Shown here: piece after piece, positions 33,921 to 34,237 of the stretch
Layout of the letters: each line of letters opens with the position of its first letter
Numbering within the stretch: the stretch's first letter is position 1
From: Bacteroidota bacterium
Lineage (GTDB): Bacteria; Bacteroidota; Bacteroidia; B-17B0; Aurantibacillaceae
DNA: 34,237 nucleotides
Direction of reading: 5' to 3'
Assembly: GCA_016185125.1 (NCBI GenBank)
Contig: JACPOC010000006.1
Coordinates: 1 to 34,237, forward strand
Position numbers and translations under genes: made by a program
The notes under the pieces: model-generated
What the model was told of the DNA's origin: nothing
The model's database searches: none
Seen by the model: the letters and a program-made list of their open reading frames with translations, nothing else

Positions 33921-34096
33921 TAGAACGGTTCTTGCTAAAATTAAGAAAATTAAAGGAATTTTTAAGTTATCGTTTATAAGTTATTTGAAAGGTATTGTTG
34001 GCAAATATCTTACAACTTGTCGAGGGCTTTTAGGTAGGTGTGGTTCCTGTAAGATTACAAATCTCCTGTTATTTTTTATTGCCTTTTAAAAAGCTG

Positions 34097-34237
34097 TTTT
34101 CAGCCGCTATTTTTAAGGAGCTGTTGTAACAGGAAGTAAGTTTAGTTGCCTCATCATTATTGCCGCCCCGCCAAACGGGACCCACCGTATGTATAACAAA
34201 ATCGGCAGGTAAATTTCCGGCGGTAGTAATAACGGCT
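34097..34237 (-). pseudogene. Macro-domain gene fragment at the right edge (second copy of the 141-bp repeat)
   Basis: Exact copy of 29812-29952. On the minus strand it encodes the middle of a macro domain entering from beyond the window edge ([10 protein letters not shown] onwards). After IAAEN the reading frame leaves homology and reaches a stop at 34071-34069, so this copy lacks the C-terminal part that the left copy keeps. The two copies are therefore complementary halves sharing 141 bp. The window ends exactly at the repeat boundary. Confidence 0.9.

Noticed and set aside
33637-34089. Plus-strand 150-codon frame opposite the YitT gene
   Set aside because: It is antisense to conserved YitT helices and has no family resemblance.
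29953-34096. Classical transposon or IS with target-site duplication
   Set aside because: No transposase or terminal inverted repeats are seen, and 141 bp is far longer than known target duplications.

Overview
The window is chromosomal DNA from an AT-rich member of the Bacteroidota, probably a contig from a metagenome or draft assembly. The lineage is read from the gene content: a GldI-like FKBP lipoprotein, a GWxTD protein, a PorG/DUF6089-like barrel, DUF349, DUF3124 and DUF2461 proteins, a fused alpha-beta 2-oxoacid dehydrogenase E1, many lipoproteins, and promoters of the TTG-N20-TAnnTTTG type. No rRNA, CRISPR array, transposase or phage gene was seen.

Left part (1-7.8 kb): a gene-poor edge with a structured element, a bidirectional terminator and tRNA-Asp(GTC). 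Next, on the minus strand, nth (endonuclease III) is followed 24 nt later by an unusual fusion of a lysine-rich histone-H1-like tail to a PrxQ/BCP peroxiredoxin. On the plus strand comes a four-gene cluster of prolyl isomerases (GldI-like FKBP, two double-FKBP lipoproteins, a cyclophilin-FKBP fusion). A small barrel-like secreted protein follows, flanked by repeat elements and trailed by a 20-copy, 21-bp tandem array.

Middle (7.8-25 kb): envelope and DNA-repair genes. These are a GWxTD lipoprotein, a DUF2461 protein, a 985-aa secreted TPR/PD40 protein that is an internal duplication, an 82-aa protein whose start codon overlaps that of a divergent AddB-like nuclease, a DUF349 protein, a RecD/Dda-like helicase behind an internally deleted ydeI pseudogene, a PorG-like barrel, a rhomboid protease with two small secreted paralogues, and a minus-strand group (OmpH/Skp, MazG-like, polytopic membrane protein, NlpC/P60 lipoprotein).

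Right part (25-34.2 kb): the E1 dehydrogenase, a small hydrophilic protein, a single-domain response regulator, a helical S23-like protein, a glutaminyl cyclase lipoprotein and a 5'-truncated macro-domain gene. Then come a DUF3124 lipoprotein, an MMPL/RND transporter and a YitT protein. The last 141 nt of the window repeat exactly an internal part of the macro-domain gene (29812-29952), and homology to macro domains breaks exactly at the repeat edge. This marks either a real rearrangement or an assembly-graph junction.

The main candidates for new biology are the histone-tail/peroxiredoxin fusion beside nth, the isomerase cluster, the rhomboid/twin-secreted-protein operon and the 21-bp repeat system. 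The 141-bp repeat should be resolved before the right end is interpreted.
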